A stretch of DNA of 64,000 bases from Modestobacter sp. VKM Ac-2985 (GTDB lineage: Bacteria; Actinomycetota; Actinomycetes; Mycobacteriales; Geodermatophilaceae): positions 1,759,894 through 1,823,893 of the forward strand of contig NZ_JAPVBI010000001.1 of assembly GCF_026967925.1 (NCBI RefSeq), read 5' to 3'. The position numbers were made by a program, and so were the translations under genes. The notes under the pieces are model-generated. The model was given only the letters and a program-made list of their open reading frames with translations, had not been told where the DNA came from and ran no database searches. Positions 19,394-27,863 of the stretch are shown one piece after another. Numbering within the stretch: position 1 is the first letter of the stretch; every line of letters starts with the position of its first letter.

Positions 19394-19473
19394 GCGAGCA
19401 TCGCAGCGAGCGCCAGCGAGCGAGGAGCGGAACGAACCCAGGAGCGCAGCGAGTGATGAGACTGTGACCGAGC
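19386..19473 (+). repeat. GCGAGC-rich intergenic repeat with flanking 14-base direct repeat
   Basis: A 14-base sequence at 19386-19399 is repeated at 19460-19473 with one mismatch (GACTGTGAGCGAGC and GACTGTGACCGAGC). Between them are many short GCGAGC/GCAGCGAG units. The first copy contains the stop of the MBL gene and the second contains the GTG of hisS. This looks like an inserted or duplicated 74-bp module. Similar GAGCGAGC-rich spacers are, to my recollection, common in high-GC actinobacteria. Confidence 0.6.
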
Positions 19474-20729
19474 CCATGCGGGCTCCGAAGGGCACGTTCG
19501 ACACGCTGCCCCCCGACTCGGCGCAGTTCCTCGCCGTCCGCGACACCCTCACCGCGCCGCTGCGCCGGGCGGGCTACGGCTACATCGAGACGCCGACGTT
19601 CGAGGACACCGCCGTCTTCTCCCGCGGGGTGGGGGAGTCCACCGACGTCGTCGCCAAGGAGATGTACACGTTCACCGACCGCGGTGGCCGGTCGATCACC
19701 CTGCGCCCGGAGTTCACCGCCGGGGTGATGCGCGCCTTCGTGGAGCACCGGCTCTACGCCGGCGCGCTGCCGGTGAAGCTGTGGACCGCCGGGTCGGCGT
19801 TCCGCTACGAGCGCCCGCAGGCGGGTCGCTACCGGCACTTCACCCAGGTCAGCGTGGAGGCGATCGGGGTCGACGACCCGGCGCTGGACGCCGAGGTGGT
19901 GGCGCTGGCCGCGCAGGGGTTCCGCGACCTGGGCCTGCGCGACTTCGAGCTGCTGCTCACCTCGCTGGGTGACGCCACCTGCCGCCCGCAGTACCGCGAG
20001 CTGCTGGTCGACTTCCTGGCGAAGCTGGACCTGGACCCCGACACCCGCCGCCGGGCGGAGATCAACCCGCTGCGGGTGCTCGACGACAAGCGGCCCGAGG
20101 TGCAGGCCCAGCTGGACGACGCCCCGCTGATGGTCGACCACCTCTCCGACTCCACCAAGGCCCACTACGACGCCGTCCGCGAGCACCTGACCGACCTCGG
20201 GGTCCGCTGGACCGAGGCGCCCCGGCTGGTGCGCGGGCTGGACTACTACACGAAGACGACGTTCGAGTTCGTGCACTCCGGGCTCGGCTCGCAGTCGGCG
20301 ATCGGCGGCGGCGGCCGCTACGACGGGCTGTCCGCAGCCCTCGGCGGGCCCGACCTCTCCGGCATCGGCTACGCCGTCGGCGTCGACCGCACGCTGCTGG
20401 CGGTGCAGGCCGAGGGGCTGGACGTCGTGACGTCCTCCGGGGTCCAGGCGTTCGTCGTCCCGCTGGGCGCGGAGGCCAAGCGGCTCGCCGTCAAGCTGGT
20501 CGGTCAGCTGCGGGAGGCCGGGGTCTCCGCCGACACCGTCTACGGCGACCGTGGGCTCAAGGGCGCGATGAAGGCCGCCGACCGGTCCGGTGCCTCGCAC
20601 GCGGTGGTGCTCGGTGACCGCGACCTGGCCGAGGGGGTGGCCCAGCTGCGCGACCTGCGGTCGCACGAGCAGGTCGCCGTCCCCCTGGCCGAGCTGTTCG
20701 ACCGGGTGCGTGCGACGGTGAGTGCGTGA
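19464..20729 (+). CDS. hisS: Histidyl-tRNA synthetase
   Basis: The product has 421 aa. The class II core is visible, with motif 1 in the N-terminal third, motif 2 as [18 protein letters not shown], the His-specific block [13 protein letters not shown], and motif 3 in the [14 protein letters not shown] region. The C-terminal anticodon-binding domain starts near VQAFVVPLG. The GTG at 19464 is inside a repeat; the ATG at 19476 (MRAPKGTFD) is an equally possible start. Neither has a strong ribosome binding site. Confidence 0.95.
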   Translation: MTEPMRAPKGTFDTLPPDSAQFLAVRDTLTAPLRRAGYGYIETPTFEDTAVFSRGVGESTDVVAKEMYTFTDRGGRSITLRPEFTAGVMRAFVEHRLYAGALPVKLWTAGSAFRYERPQAGRYRHFTQVSVEAIGVDDPALDAEVVALAAQGFRDLGLRDFELLLTSLGDATCRPQYRELLVDFLAKLDLDPDTRRRAEINPLRVLDDKRPEVQAQLDDAPLMVDHLSDSTKAHYDAVREHLTDLGVRWTEAPRLVRGLDYYTKTTFEFVHSGLGSQSAIGGGGRYDGLSAALGGPDLSGIGYAVGVDRTLLAVQAEGLDVVTSSGVQAFVVPLGAEAKRLAVKLVGQLREAGVSADTVYGDRGLKGAMKAADRSGASHAVVLGDRDLAEGVAQLRDLRSHEQVAVPLAELFDRVRATVSA

Positions 20730-21751
20730 CTGTGACCGATGGGATCGCCGAATCCGCCAACACGCCCCTCGAGACCCGGCCCCTGGGCCGCACCGGCGCC
20801 GACGTCTCCGTCGTCGGCCTGGGCACCTGGCAGCTGGGCGGTGACTGGGGCAACGTCTCCGAGGACGACGCCGCCGCCGTCCTCGACGCCGCGCTCGACG
20901 CCGGCGTCACGCTGCTGGACACCGCCGACGTCTACGGCGACGGCCGCTCCGAGGAGCGCATCCGCAAGGCGCTGGCCGCCCGGGGCGAGCGTCCCTTCGT
21001 GGCCACCAAGGCCGGCCGCCGCGCCGACCCGTTCGCCGCGGAGACCTACACCGCGGAGAACCTGCGCGCCTGGATCGACCGGAGCCGCCGCAACCTCGGC
21101 GTCGACACCCTCGACCTGGTCCAGCTGCACTGCCCGCCGCCGGCGGTCTACTCCGACGAGCGGGTCTACGAGACCCTCGACGCGCTGGTCGAGGAGCAGG
21201 CGATCGCGGCCTACGGCGTCTCGGTCGAGACCGTCGCCGAGGGCCTGACCGCCCTGCAGCACCCGGGCGTCCAGTCCATCCAGGTCATCCTCAACGTCTT
21301 CCGCCGCAAGCCGCTGGAGCAGCTGCTGCCCGCCGCCCAGCGCGCCGAGGTCGGCATCCTGGCCCGCGTGCCGCTGGCCAGCGGGCTGCTGTCGGGGAAG
21401 TACTCCACCGACACCACCTTCGCCGCCGACGACCACCGGAACTTCAACCGCAACGGTGAGGCCTTCGACGTCGGTGAGACCTTCGCCGGGGTGCCCTTCG
21501 AGGTCGGTGTCGCCGCCGCGCGCGAGGTCGCCGAGATCGCCGGCCCCGACGTCACCACCGCGGCCTTCGCGTTGCGCTGGGTCATCGACCAGCCGGGCGT
21601 CACCGCCGTCATCCCGGGCGCGCGCAACGTGCAGCAGGCACTGGGCAACGTCGCCGCCGCCTCCCTGCCGTCGCTCAGCGCCGGCCAGCTCGCCGACCTC
21701 GAGCGGGTGTACGACGAGCGCATCCGCGCCCACGTGCACGACCGCTGGTGA
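20726..21751 (+). CDS. Aldo/keto reductase
   Basis: The product has 341 aa and a TIM barrel of the AKR superfamily. The catalytic tetrad is visible as Asp and Tyr in [14 protein letters not shown], Lys in FVATKAGRR and His in DLVQLHCPP. The NADPH-binding segment near the C-terminus includes TAVIPGARN. It reduces carbonyl groups with NADPH; the substrate cannot be told. The GTG overlaps the hisS stop, so it is co-transcribed between hisS and aspS. Confidence 0.9.
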   Translation: MTVTDGIAESANTPLETRPLGRTGADVSVVGLGTWQLGGDWGNVSEDDAAAVLDAALDAGVTLLDTADVYGDGRSEERIRKALAARGERPFVATKAGRRADPFAAETYTAENLRAWIDRSRRNLGVDTLDLVQLHCPPPAVYSDERVYETLDALVEEQAIAAYGVSVETVAEGLTALQHPGVQSIQVILNVFRRKPLEQLLPAAQRAEVGILARVPLASGLLSGKYSTDTTFAADDHRNFNRNGEAFDVGETFAGVPFEVGVAAAREVAEIAGPDVTTAAFALRWVIDQPGVTAVIPGARNVQQALGNVAAASLPSLSAGQLADLERVYDERIRAHVHDRW

Positions 21752-21799
21752 CCCCCACTCCTTCCCGCACCTCCTGAGACTCCTGAGAGAGGCACTACC

Positions 21800-23581
21800 T
21801 TGCTCCGCACCCACGACGCCGGCACGCTCCGCGCGACCGACGCCGGTTCCACGGTCACCCTCGCCGGCTGGGTCGCCCGCCGGCGCGACCACGGCGGGGT
21901 CGTCTTCCTCGACCTGCGCGACGCCTCGGGCTACGCCCAGGTGGTCGTCCGCGAGGAGGAGGCGCATGCGCTGCGCAACGAGTACTGCGTGCTCGTGACC
22001 GGCGACGTCCAGCGGCGTCCGGCCGGCAACGAGAACCCCGACCTGCCGACGGGCGAGATCGAGGTCGTCGCCAGCACGCTGCAGGTCCTCTCGGCGTCCG
22101 CGCCGCTGCCGTTCCCGATCGAGACGGCGCAGGCCGCCGGCGACGACGTCCGGTACGCCCACCGCTACCTGGACCTGCGCCGCCAGGGGCCGGCGTCGGT
22201 GCTGCGGCTGCGCAGCGAGGTCAACCGGATCGCCCGGGGGGTGATGGCCGGCCACGGGTTCGTCGAGGTGGAGACGCCGTCGCTGACCCGATCCACCCCC
22301 GAGGGCGCCCGGGACTTCGTCGTCCCGGTGCGGCTGCAGCCGGGGCACTGGTATGCCCTGCCGCAGTCGCCGCAGCTGTTCAAGCAGCTGCTGATGATCG
22401 GCGGCCTGGAGCGGTACTACCAGATCGCCCGGTGCTTCCGGGACGAGGACTTCCGCGCCGACCGGCAGCCCGAGTTCACCCAGCTGGACTTCGAGATGAG
22501 CTTCGTCGACCGCGACGACGTGCTCGCGATCGCCGAGGACGTCATCCGGGCGCTGTGGCAGGAGCTGGCGTCCTACGCCGTGCCGGAGATCCCGCGGATG
22601 ACCTACCGCGAGGCGATGGACCGCTTCGGCTCCGACAAGCCCGACCTGCGCTTCGGCATCGAGCTGACCGAGCTGACCGGCTACTTCGCCGGGACCCCGT
22701 TCCGGGTGTTCCAGGCCCCCTACGTCGGCGCGATCGTGATGCCCGGCGGCGGCTCGCAGCCGCGCCGGGCCTTCGACGCCTGGCAGGACTGGGCCCGCTC
22801 GCGCGGCCACAAGGGCCTGGCGTACGTGACGATCGCCGAGGACGGCACGCTCGGTGGCCCGGTGTCGAAGAACATCTCCGAGTCCGAGCGGGCCGGCCTG
22901 GTCGAGGCCGTCGGTGCGAAGCCGGGTGACTGCGTCTTCTTCGCCGCCGGCCCCCGCCGTGGCGCCCAGGAGCTGCTCGGGGCCGCGCGCAACGAGATCG
23001 CCAAGCGGCTGGAGCTCATCGCCCCCGGGTCCTGGTCGTTCCTGTTCGTCGTCGACTTCCCGATGTTCGAGGAGACCGAGGACGGCGACTGGACCTTCAT
23101 GCACCACCCGTTCACCTCGCCGACCCCGGAGTGGCGGGAGCGTTTCACCGAGGACAAGGGCGCAGCGCTGTCGGACGCCTACGACCTGGTCTGCAACGGC
23201 AACGAGCTGATGAGCGGTTCGGTCCGGATCGCCGACGCCGCACTGCAGGAGCGGGTGTTCCAGACCCTGGGCATGACCCAGGAGGAGGCCCGGGCGCAGT
23301 TCGGCTGGTTCCTGGAGGCGTTCGACTACGGCCCGCCTCCGCACGCCGGTGCGGCCATCGGCTGGGACCGCACGGTGGCGCTGCTGGCCGGCGTCGACTC
23401 GATCCGGGAGGTCATCGCCTTCCCGAAGACCGGAGCCGGCTTCGACCCGCTGACCGCGGCACCGACCCCGATCACCGCAGCCCAGCGCAAGGAAGCCGGG
23501 ATCGACGTCGACCCCGACGCCGAGCCCGCGCCGGGCGAGCCCGGCGCCCCCGGCCCGACCGACCCCTCGAAGAAGGCCTGA
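21800..23581 (+). CDS. aspS: Aspartyl-tRNA synthetase (possibly non-discriminating)
   Basis: The product has 593 aa, the bacterial length. The order is an OB-fold anticodon domain ([11 protein letters not shown]), a class II core with motif 2 ([19 protein letters not shown]), the bacterial GAD insertion domain and motif 3 ([15 protein letters not shown]). The start is TTG at 21800, with GAGAGAGG 7 bases upstream. His31 in RRRDHGG is the residue found in non-discriminating AspRS, which also charges tRNA-Asn when GatCAB is present; this is inference. The C-terminus ends in a ~30-residue Pro/Gly-rich tail. Confidence 0.95.
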   Translation: MLRTHDAGTLRATDAGSTVTLAGWVARRRDHGGVVFLDLRDASGYAQVVVREEEAHALRNEYCVLVTGDVQRRPAGNENPDLPTGEIEVVASTLQVLSASAPLPFPIETAQAAGDDVRYAHRYLDLRRQGPASVLRLRSEVNRIARGVMAGHGFVEVETPSLTRSTPEGARDFVVPVRLQPGHWYALPQSPQLFKQLLMIGGLERYYQIARCFRDEDFRADRQPEFTQLDFEMSFVDRDDVLAIAEDVIRALWQELASYAVPEIPRMTYREAMDRFGSDKPDLRFGIELTELTGYFAGTPFRVFQAPYVGAIVMPGGGSQPRRAFDAWQDWARSRGHKGLAYVTIAEDGTLGGPVSKNISESERAGLVEAVGAKPGDCVFFAAGPRRGAQELLGAARNEIAKRLELIAPGSWSFLFVVDFPMFEETEDGDWTFMHHPFTSPTPEWRERFTEDKGAALSDAYDLVCNGNELMSGSVRIADAALQERVFQTLGMTQEEARAQFGWFLEAFDYGPPPHAGAAIGWDRTVALLAGVDSIREVIAFPKTGAGFDPLTAAPTPITAAQRKEAGIDVDPDAEPAPGEPGAPGPTDPSKKA

Positions 23582-23601
23582 CGCCCCTCCGGGCCCCGGC
23601 C

Positions 23602-23667
23602 GAGTGAGCAGTTGTGGTCGCCCGTTGCGGCGTGTCCCGCCGTGTCGGCGACCACAACTGCTCACTC
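23602..23667. repeat. Long hairpin repeat H1 (left flank of the nuclease-like gene)
   Basis: A perfect 21-bp inverted repeat pairs 23602-23622 (GAGTGAGCAGTTGTGGTCGC...) with 23647-23667. The 24-base loop contains CGGCG/CGCCG that can pair again. It lies between the convergent ends of aspS and the wHTH/nuclease gene, whose TGA overlaps the outer arm. It can act as a bidirectional terminator. A near copy in the same orientation is at 24639-24706. Confidence 0.9.
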
Positions 23668-24544
23668 ACGAGCTGGGCAGCAGAGCACCCCGGCTGAGCA
23701 GGGCGTCGGCGACCCGGTCGACCACCGCCGTCCGGCGCGCCAGGTGGACGGCGCCGAACCGCAGCACCAGCCAGCCACGGCTGGCCATGAACGAGTAGCG
23801 GTCCACGTCCCGGCCGAACTGTCGCCACTCCGCGTGCTGGCGCCCCTCGTACTCGACCGCGATCTTCCAGCGGCTGTAACCGAGGTCGCCGTGCACCATC
23901 GCGACACCCCGGCGGTCGAACACCGGCACCTGCACCTCGGGCGCCGGCAGGTCGCTGTCCAGCAGCCAGTACCGGATCAGGCTCTCCGGGCGGGAGGCGG
24001 CCAGCGGTGTCAGCAGCGGAGCACATCGGCGGGCGAGCACGACCCCGCGCACCCGTTCTGCCCGGGCGAGACGCGCTTCCAGTCCGGCGGCGCTGAGGTG
24101 CCCGGCCCGGAAGAGGGCGTCCCCGATGGCCACGAGCTCGTCCGGGGCCGTGTCGGCGGCGAGGTCGAGCCAGGTCTGGGCGCCGCTGGTCAGCAACAGT
24201 CCGCGATGCGCGACCCGGTCGTCGGCAGCCAGGTCCCGGACGTGCACCTGCAGCCCGCGGCGCCGGGGGCGCGGGCTGCCCGGCGGCACCACGACGTGCA
24301 GCGGGCGGGTCTCGCGGACGGGTGCGCCGAGGAGCCCGGCAGCGGTGGCGTGGCTGAACGCCGCCGCGTCGGGCAGGACGGCGACGAGTGACCGGCACAT
24401 CGCGTGCACGGTCAACGGCTGTGCCTGGGAGACGTACGCCCCGCGGCTGACCCGGACGCCGTCGTCCCGGAGCTGAGCCCTGGTCAGGCCGGCGGACCGG
24501 GCGTCCTGGCGGGTGTACGTCGGCGGGAGCTCAACGGTGGACAC
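23666..24544 (-). CDS. AbiEi-like wHTH plus DUF559/Vsr-like nuclease-fold protein
   Basis: The product has 292 aa. The N-terminal ~45 residues (TYTRQDARSAGLTRAQLRDD, then VSRGAYV) look like the winged-helix domain of AbiEi-type antitoxin relatives. The C-terminal ~75 residues resemble the DUF559/Vsr PD-(D/E)XK fold: Asp220 in HGDLGY, then KIAVEYEG with Glu231 and Glu233, then EGRQH and a late GWLVLRF strand. This domain pair is widespread in actinobacteria, with no settled function. The GTG at 24544 opens the frame. The gene is bracketed by direct copies of a long palindrome, suggesting insertion or mobility. Confidence 0.75.
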   Translation of the reverse strand: MSTVELPPTYTRQDARSAGLTRAQLRDDGVRVSRGAYVSQAQPLTVHAMCRSLVAVLPDAAAFSHATAAGLLGAPVRETRPLHVVVPPGSPRPRRRGLQVHVRDLAADDRVAHRGLLLTSGAQTWLDLAADTAPDELVAIGDALFRAGHLSAAGLEARLARAERVRGVVLARRCAPLLTPLAASRPESLIRYWLLDSDLPAPEVQVPVFDRRGVAMVHGDLGYSRWKIAVEYEGRQHAEWRQFGRDVDRYSFMASRGWLVLRFGAVHLARRTAVVDRVADALLSRGALLPSS

Positions 24545-24638
24545 CCCGCCGACGCTGATGCGGAGACAGTCGGACGCACCACCACCCCGCCCGATCTGTG
24601 GAGACCGCCGGCCCCTGTGGACGACGCCGGTTCCGCTT

Positions 24639-24706
24639 CGAGTGAGCAGTTGTGGTCGTCAGGGACGGCCTGTCCTGCCGTGTCGACGACCACAACTGCC
24701 CACTCG
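24639..24706. repeat. Long hairpin repeat H2 (right flank of the nuclease-like gene)
   Basis: Left arm 24639-24660 pairs with right arm 24685-24706 with 21 of 22 matches. The 24-base loop contains ACGGC/GCCGT. The outer arms share GAGTGAGCAGTTGTGGTCG with H1 in the same orientation, and the loops share TGTCC and GCCGTGTC. It lies upstream of the nuclease-like gene and downstream of the aldo/keto reductase gene at 24752. Confidence 0.9.
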
Positions 24707-24751
24707 CGCGGGATGGGCGGGCCGACCTCAGGCTCAGGCTGAGGTCGAGGG

Positions 24752-25609
24752 TCAGGCGGCGTTGAGGCGGGCGAGGTGTTCGGGGGCGAGGTGCAGCTCG
24801 GACCCTGCGGCGGAGTCGGTGATCGACTCCGTCCTCGAGGCCCCGGGGATGGGCAGGACGACGTCGGCCTGGGCCAGGTGCCAGGCCACCGTCACCTGGT
24901 ACACCGAGGCGCCCAGCTCGTCGGCGACGGCGGCGAACTCCGCGGCCGTCGAGCCCAGCGACTTGGCCGCCGACACCCCGCCGAACGGGCTCCACGGCAG
25001 GAAGGCCAGCCCGTGCTCGGCACAGTGCGCCAGCTCGTCGGCCGAGGAGCGCCAGCCGGGGGAGAACTGGTTCTGCACGCTGACCAGCGCGTCGCCCACG
25101 ATCTCCCGGGCCGCGTCGATCTGACCGACGTCGGCGTTGGAGATCCCGGCCAGCTGCACCATCCCGTCGTCCACCAGTTCGCGGAGCGCCCCCATCGACT
25201 CCTCCCACGGCGTCGCCGGGTCGGGCCGGTGGAACTGGTACAGCCCGATCGCCTCGACGCCCAGCCGGCGCAGCGAGGCCTCGCACGCCCGGCGCAGGTA
25301 GGCGGGCGACCCGTCCAGCTCCCACTCGGCGCCCCGGCGGGTGTGGCCGCCCTTGGTCGCCACCAGCACGTCGCCCACGGAGCCGTAGGAGGCCAGCGCG
25401 CGGGCGACCAGCTCCTCGTTGTGGCCGAAGTCCGCGTCGGTGTGCGAGTAGGCGTCCGCGGTGTCGATCAGCGTGACGCCGGCGTCCAGCGCGGCGTGCA
25501 CCACGGCCGCGGCCTCGTCCGGCGAAGGGCGGGGGTCCTTGGTGGACAGGGGCATCGCCCCCAGCCCCACTGCGCTGACGGTCCGGTTCCCGATGTGTCG
25601 CTTCTGCAT
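24752..25609 (-). CDS. Aldo/keto reductase
   Basis: The product has 285 aa. It starts [22 protein letters not shown]. The tetrad residues are Asp and Tyr in [14 protein letters not shown], Lys in [12 protein letters not shown] and His in [13 protein letters not shown]-binding near the C-terminus is suggested by [12 protein letters not shown]. It is a different subgroup from the aldo/keto reductase at 20726 and shares little outside the motifs. It is divergent from rarA, with only 34 bases between start codons. The substrate is unknown. Confidence 0.9.
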   Translation of the reverse strand: MQKRHIGNRTVSAVGLGAMPLSTKDPRPSPDEAAAVVHAALDAGVTLIDTADAYSHTDADFGHNEELVARALASYGSVGDVLVATKGGHTRRGAEWELDGSPAYLRRACEASLRRLGVEAIGLYQFHRPDPATPWEESMGALRELVDDGMVQLAGISNADVGQIDAAREIVGDALVSVQNQFSPGWRSSADELAHCAEHGLAFLPWSPFGGVSAAKSLGSTAAEFAAVADELGASVYQVTVAWHLAQADVVLPIPGASRTESITDSAAGSELHLAPEHLARLNAA

Positions 25610-25630
25610 GGGACCGTCGTGCCCCGCGGG

Positions 25631-25636
25631 TAGCGT
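25631..25636 (+). promoter_or_regulatory. -10 element of the rarA leaderless promoter
   Basis: TAGCGT is 7 bases before the GTG at 25644, with no Shine-Dalgarno sequence between. The hexamer lies in the 34-base divergent gap shared with the aldo/keto reductase gene. Confidence 0.55.
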
Positions 25637-25643
25637 CGCAACC

Positions 25644-26978
25644 GTGACCTCCCTGTTCGACCCCGACCCGGCCGAGGGGCCGCCACCGGTCGACCCGGGA
25701 GCTCCGCTGGCGGTCCGGATGCGGCCGCGGTCGCTGGACGAGGTGGTCGGCCAGCAGCACCTGCTCGGCCCGCGGGCCCCGCTGCGCCGGCTGGTCGAGG
25801 CCGACGAGCCGATGTCGCTGGTGCTCTACGGCCCGCCCGGCACCGGGAAGACGACGCTGGCGCACGTCATCTCGCTGGCCACGCAGCGTTCCTTCGTGCA
25901 GTTGTCCGCGCTGGACTCCGGCGTCAAGGAGGTCCGCGCGGTCATCGCGGACGCCAAGCGCGAGCTGACCCACGCCGGCCGGCGCACCGTGCTCTTCATC
26001 GACGAGGTGCACCGCTTCTCCAAGACCCAGCAGGACTCGCTGCTGTCCGCGGTCGAGGACCGGATCGTCAGCCTGATCGCCGCGACCACCGAGAACCCGT
26101 TCTTCTCCGTGGTCAGCCCGCTGCTGTCCCGCAGCCTGGTGCTGGCGCTGCAGTCACTGGACGACGAGGACGTGCGCACGGTGCTGCGCCGGGCGCTGAC
26201 CAGCGACCGCGGCCTGGACGGCGCGGTGACGCTCACGGCCGAGGCCGAAGAGCACCTGCTGCGGGTGGCCGGTGGCGATGCCCGCAAGGCGCTGACCGCG
26301 CTGGAGAGCGGGGCCGGGGCGGCCCGGGCGGCCGGCTCCGACGTGCTGGACCTGGCCACCCTGGAGACGGCGGTCGCCCAGGCGGCGGTGCGCTACGACC
26401 GCTCCGGCGACCAGCACTACGACATCGCCAGCGCGCTGATCAAGAGCATCCGGGGCAGCGACGTCGACGCGGCGCTGCACTACCTGGCGCGGATGGTGGA
26501 GGCGGGGGAGGACCCGCGCTTCATCGCCCGCCGGCTGGTGATCTCGGCCAGCGAGGACATCGGCATGGCCGACCCGACCGCGCTGCTCACCGCGGTGGCG
26601 GCCGCCGACGCGGTCGCGTTCATCGGCATGCCGGAGGGGCACTTCCCGCTGGCGCACGCCGTCGTCCACCTGGCCACCGCGCCGAAGTCCAACGCGCTCA
26701 CCACGGCCATGGGCGAGTCGGTGGCCGACGTGCGCGCCGGGCTGGCCGGGCCGGTGCCGGCCGGGCTGCGCGACGCCCACTACGCGGGCGCGAAGAAGCT
26801 CGGGCACGGCGCGACCTACGTCTACCCGCACGCCCACCCCGACGGCGTGGTCCCGCAGCAGTACCCGCCCGATGCGCTGGTCGGGCGCGACTACTACCGG
26901 CCGACCGGGCGCGGGGTGGAGGCGCAGATCGGTGCACGGCTGGCCAAGCTGCGGGCGATCGTCCGTCGTCGCGGCTGA
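25644..26978 (+). CDS. rarA: Replication-associated recombination protein A (AAA+ ATPase)
   Basis: The product has 444 aa. The RarA/MgsA core begins [19 protein letters not shown]. Walker A is [12 protein letters not shown], Walker B is [15 protein letters not shown], and sensor 1 is AATTENPFF. The C-terminal tetramerisation region includes [26 protein letters not shown] and [11 protein letters not shown]. The protein acts at stalled replication forks. The GTG is placed right after a -10 element; a longer open frame upstream is not used. Confidence 0.95.
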   Translation: MTSLFDPDPAEGPPPVDPGAPLAVRMRPRSLDEVVGQQHLLGPRAPLRRLVEADEPMSLVLYGPPGTGKTTLAHVISLATQRSFVQLSALDSGVKEVRAVIADAKRELTHAGRRTVLFIDEVHRFSKTQQDSLLSAVEDRIVSLIAATTENPFFSVVSPLLSRSLVLALQSLDDEDVRTVLRRALTSDRGLDGAVTLTAEAEEHLLRVAGGDARKALTALESGAGAARAAGSDVLDLATLETAVAQAAVRYDRSGDQHYDIASALIKSIRGSDVDAALHYLARMVEAGEDPRFIARRLVISASEDIGMADPTALLTAVAAADAVAFIGMPEGHFPLAHAVVHLATAPKSNALTTAMGESVADVRAGLAGPVPAGLRDAHYAGAKKLGHGATYVYPHAHPDGVVPQQYPPDALVGRDYYRPTGRGVEAQIGARLAKLRAIVRRRG

Positions 26979-27018
26979 CGCTCCCCGGCGCTCGCGGTCG
27001 GGCCGGGGCCCCGGCGGC

Positions 27019-27024
27019 TAGTGT
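27019..27024 (+). promoter_or_regulatory. -10 element upstream of the DUF948 gene
   Basis: TAGTGT predicts a start near 27031 and a leader of about 50 bases, containing AAGGGGA before the GTG at 27083. An in-frame GTG at 27035 is less likely to be the start. Confidence 0.4.
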
Positions 27025-27082
27025 TGCGCGACCGGTGGCCACTCACCGGGAACGTGCACGAGACGACGAAGGGGACCCCCGA

Positions 27083-27508
27083 GTGTCCGCAGGAGAGATC
27101 GCCGGGCTCATCGCCGCCGGCGCGTTGGTGCTGCTCGTGATCCTGGTGGCGGTGCCGCTGCTCAAGCTCGGGCGGACGCTGGACGAGACGACGCTGACCA
27201 TCCGCCAGGTCCGGGAGCAGAGCCAGCCGATCCTGAGCCAGGCGTCGACGACGGTCACCCACGTCAACGCCAACCTCGAGCGGGTCGACGACATCACCGG
27301 CAACGCCGCGAACGTCTCCAGCAACGTCGCCGCCCTGACCAGCGTCTTCGCCGCCACCCTCGGCAGCCCGCTGATCAAGGTCGCCGCGTTCAGCTACGGG
27401 GTCCGCAGTGCCGCCCGCAAGAAGCGGGAGGGCCAGGCCGTCGCCGACGCCCAGCGCACCGCCCGTGAGGACCGTCGCAACCGGCGCGCAGCCCGGCGGG
27501 CCGCCTGA
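27083..27508 (+). CDS. DUF948 domain-containing membrane protein
   Basis: The product has 141 aa. One N-terminal membrane helix (GLIAAGALVLLVILVAVPLL, ~8-27) is followed by a helical region (LDETTLTIRQVREQSQPIL and following) and a basic tail rich in Arg/Lys. This is the DUF948 pattern, which some compare to chemotaxis-type helical proteins. The function is unknown. The location just before alaS is usual in actinobacteria. Its stop overlaps the ATG of the next gene. Confidence 0.8.
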   Translation: MSAGEIAGLIAAGALVLLVILVAVPLLKLGRTLDETTLTIRQVREQSQPILSQASTTVTHVNANLERVDDITGNAANVSSNVAALTSVFAATLGSPLIKVAAFSYGVRSAARKKREGQAVADAQRTAREDRRNRRAARRAA

Positions 27509-27804
27509 TGCGCCGGCTGTTCTGGCTGGCCATGGGCATCACCATCGGTGTGCTCGTCGTGCGCAAGCTGACCGAGACGGCGGAGAAGCTGACCCCGCAG
27601 AGCCTGGCCGGGAACCTCGCCGACGGGCTGCGCGAGCTGGCCGACGCGATCGGCGACTTCGGTGCCGACGTCCGCGCCGCGGCCGCGCTCCGGGAGGACG
27701 AGCTGCGCGCGGGCACGGGCCTCGACGCCCCGCTGCCCGACAGCGGCCAGGCCTCCCTGTCCGACGCGCTGCCCCGCCGCGGCGCCCACGCCGCGGACAG
27801 CTGA
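27508..27804 (+). CDS. Small membrane protein of unknown function (DUF6167-like)
   Basis: The product has 98 aa. A short hydrophobic N-terminal segment (RRLFWLAMGITIGVLVVRKL) is followed by an amphipathic region with many Ala and Leu and an acidic tail. Similar small proteins sit between the DUF948 gene and alaS in other actinobacteria, which I recall as DUF6167. I cannot confirm the family by eye. The ATG shares its first base with the preceding TGA. Confidence 0.6.
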   Translation: MRRLFWLAMGITIGVLVVRKLTETAEKLTPQSLAGNLADGLRELADAIGDFGADVRAAAALREDELRAGTGLDAPLPDSGQASLSDALPRRGAHAADS

Positions 27805-27863
27805 GCCATCCCCTCCGGGCGCCGCGCGCGCCCACCCCGCGCTGAAGGACCGAGACCACCCGC

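Noticed and set aside
23666-24544. Complete AbiE toxin-antitoxin system
   Set aside because: Only the AbiEi-like wHTH is recognisable, and no AbiEii-type nucleotidyltransferase gene is adjacent.
24593-24622. Two CTGTGGA motifs as DnaA boxes or an origin
   Set aside because: Only two partial matches to TTGTCCACA in reverse, with no AT-rich region or dnaA/dnaN nearby.
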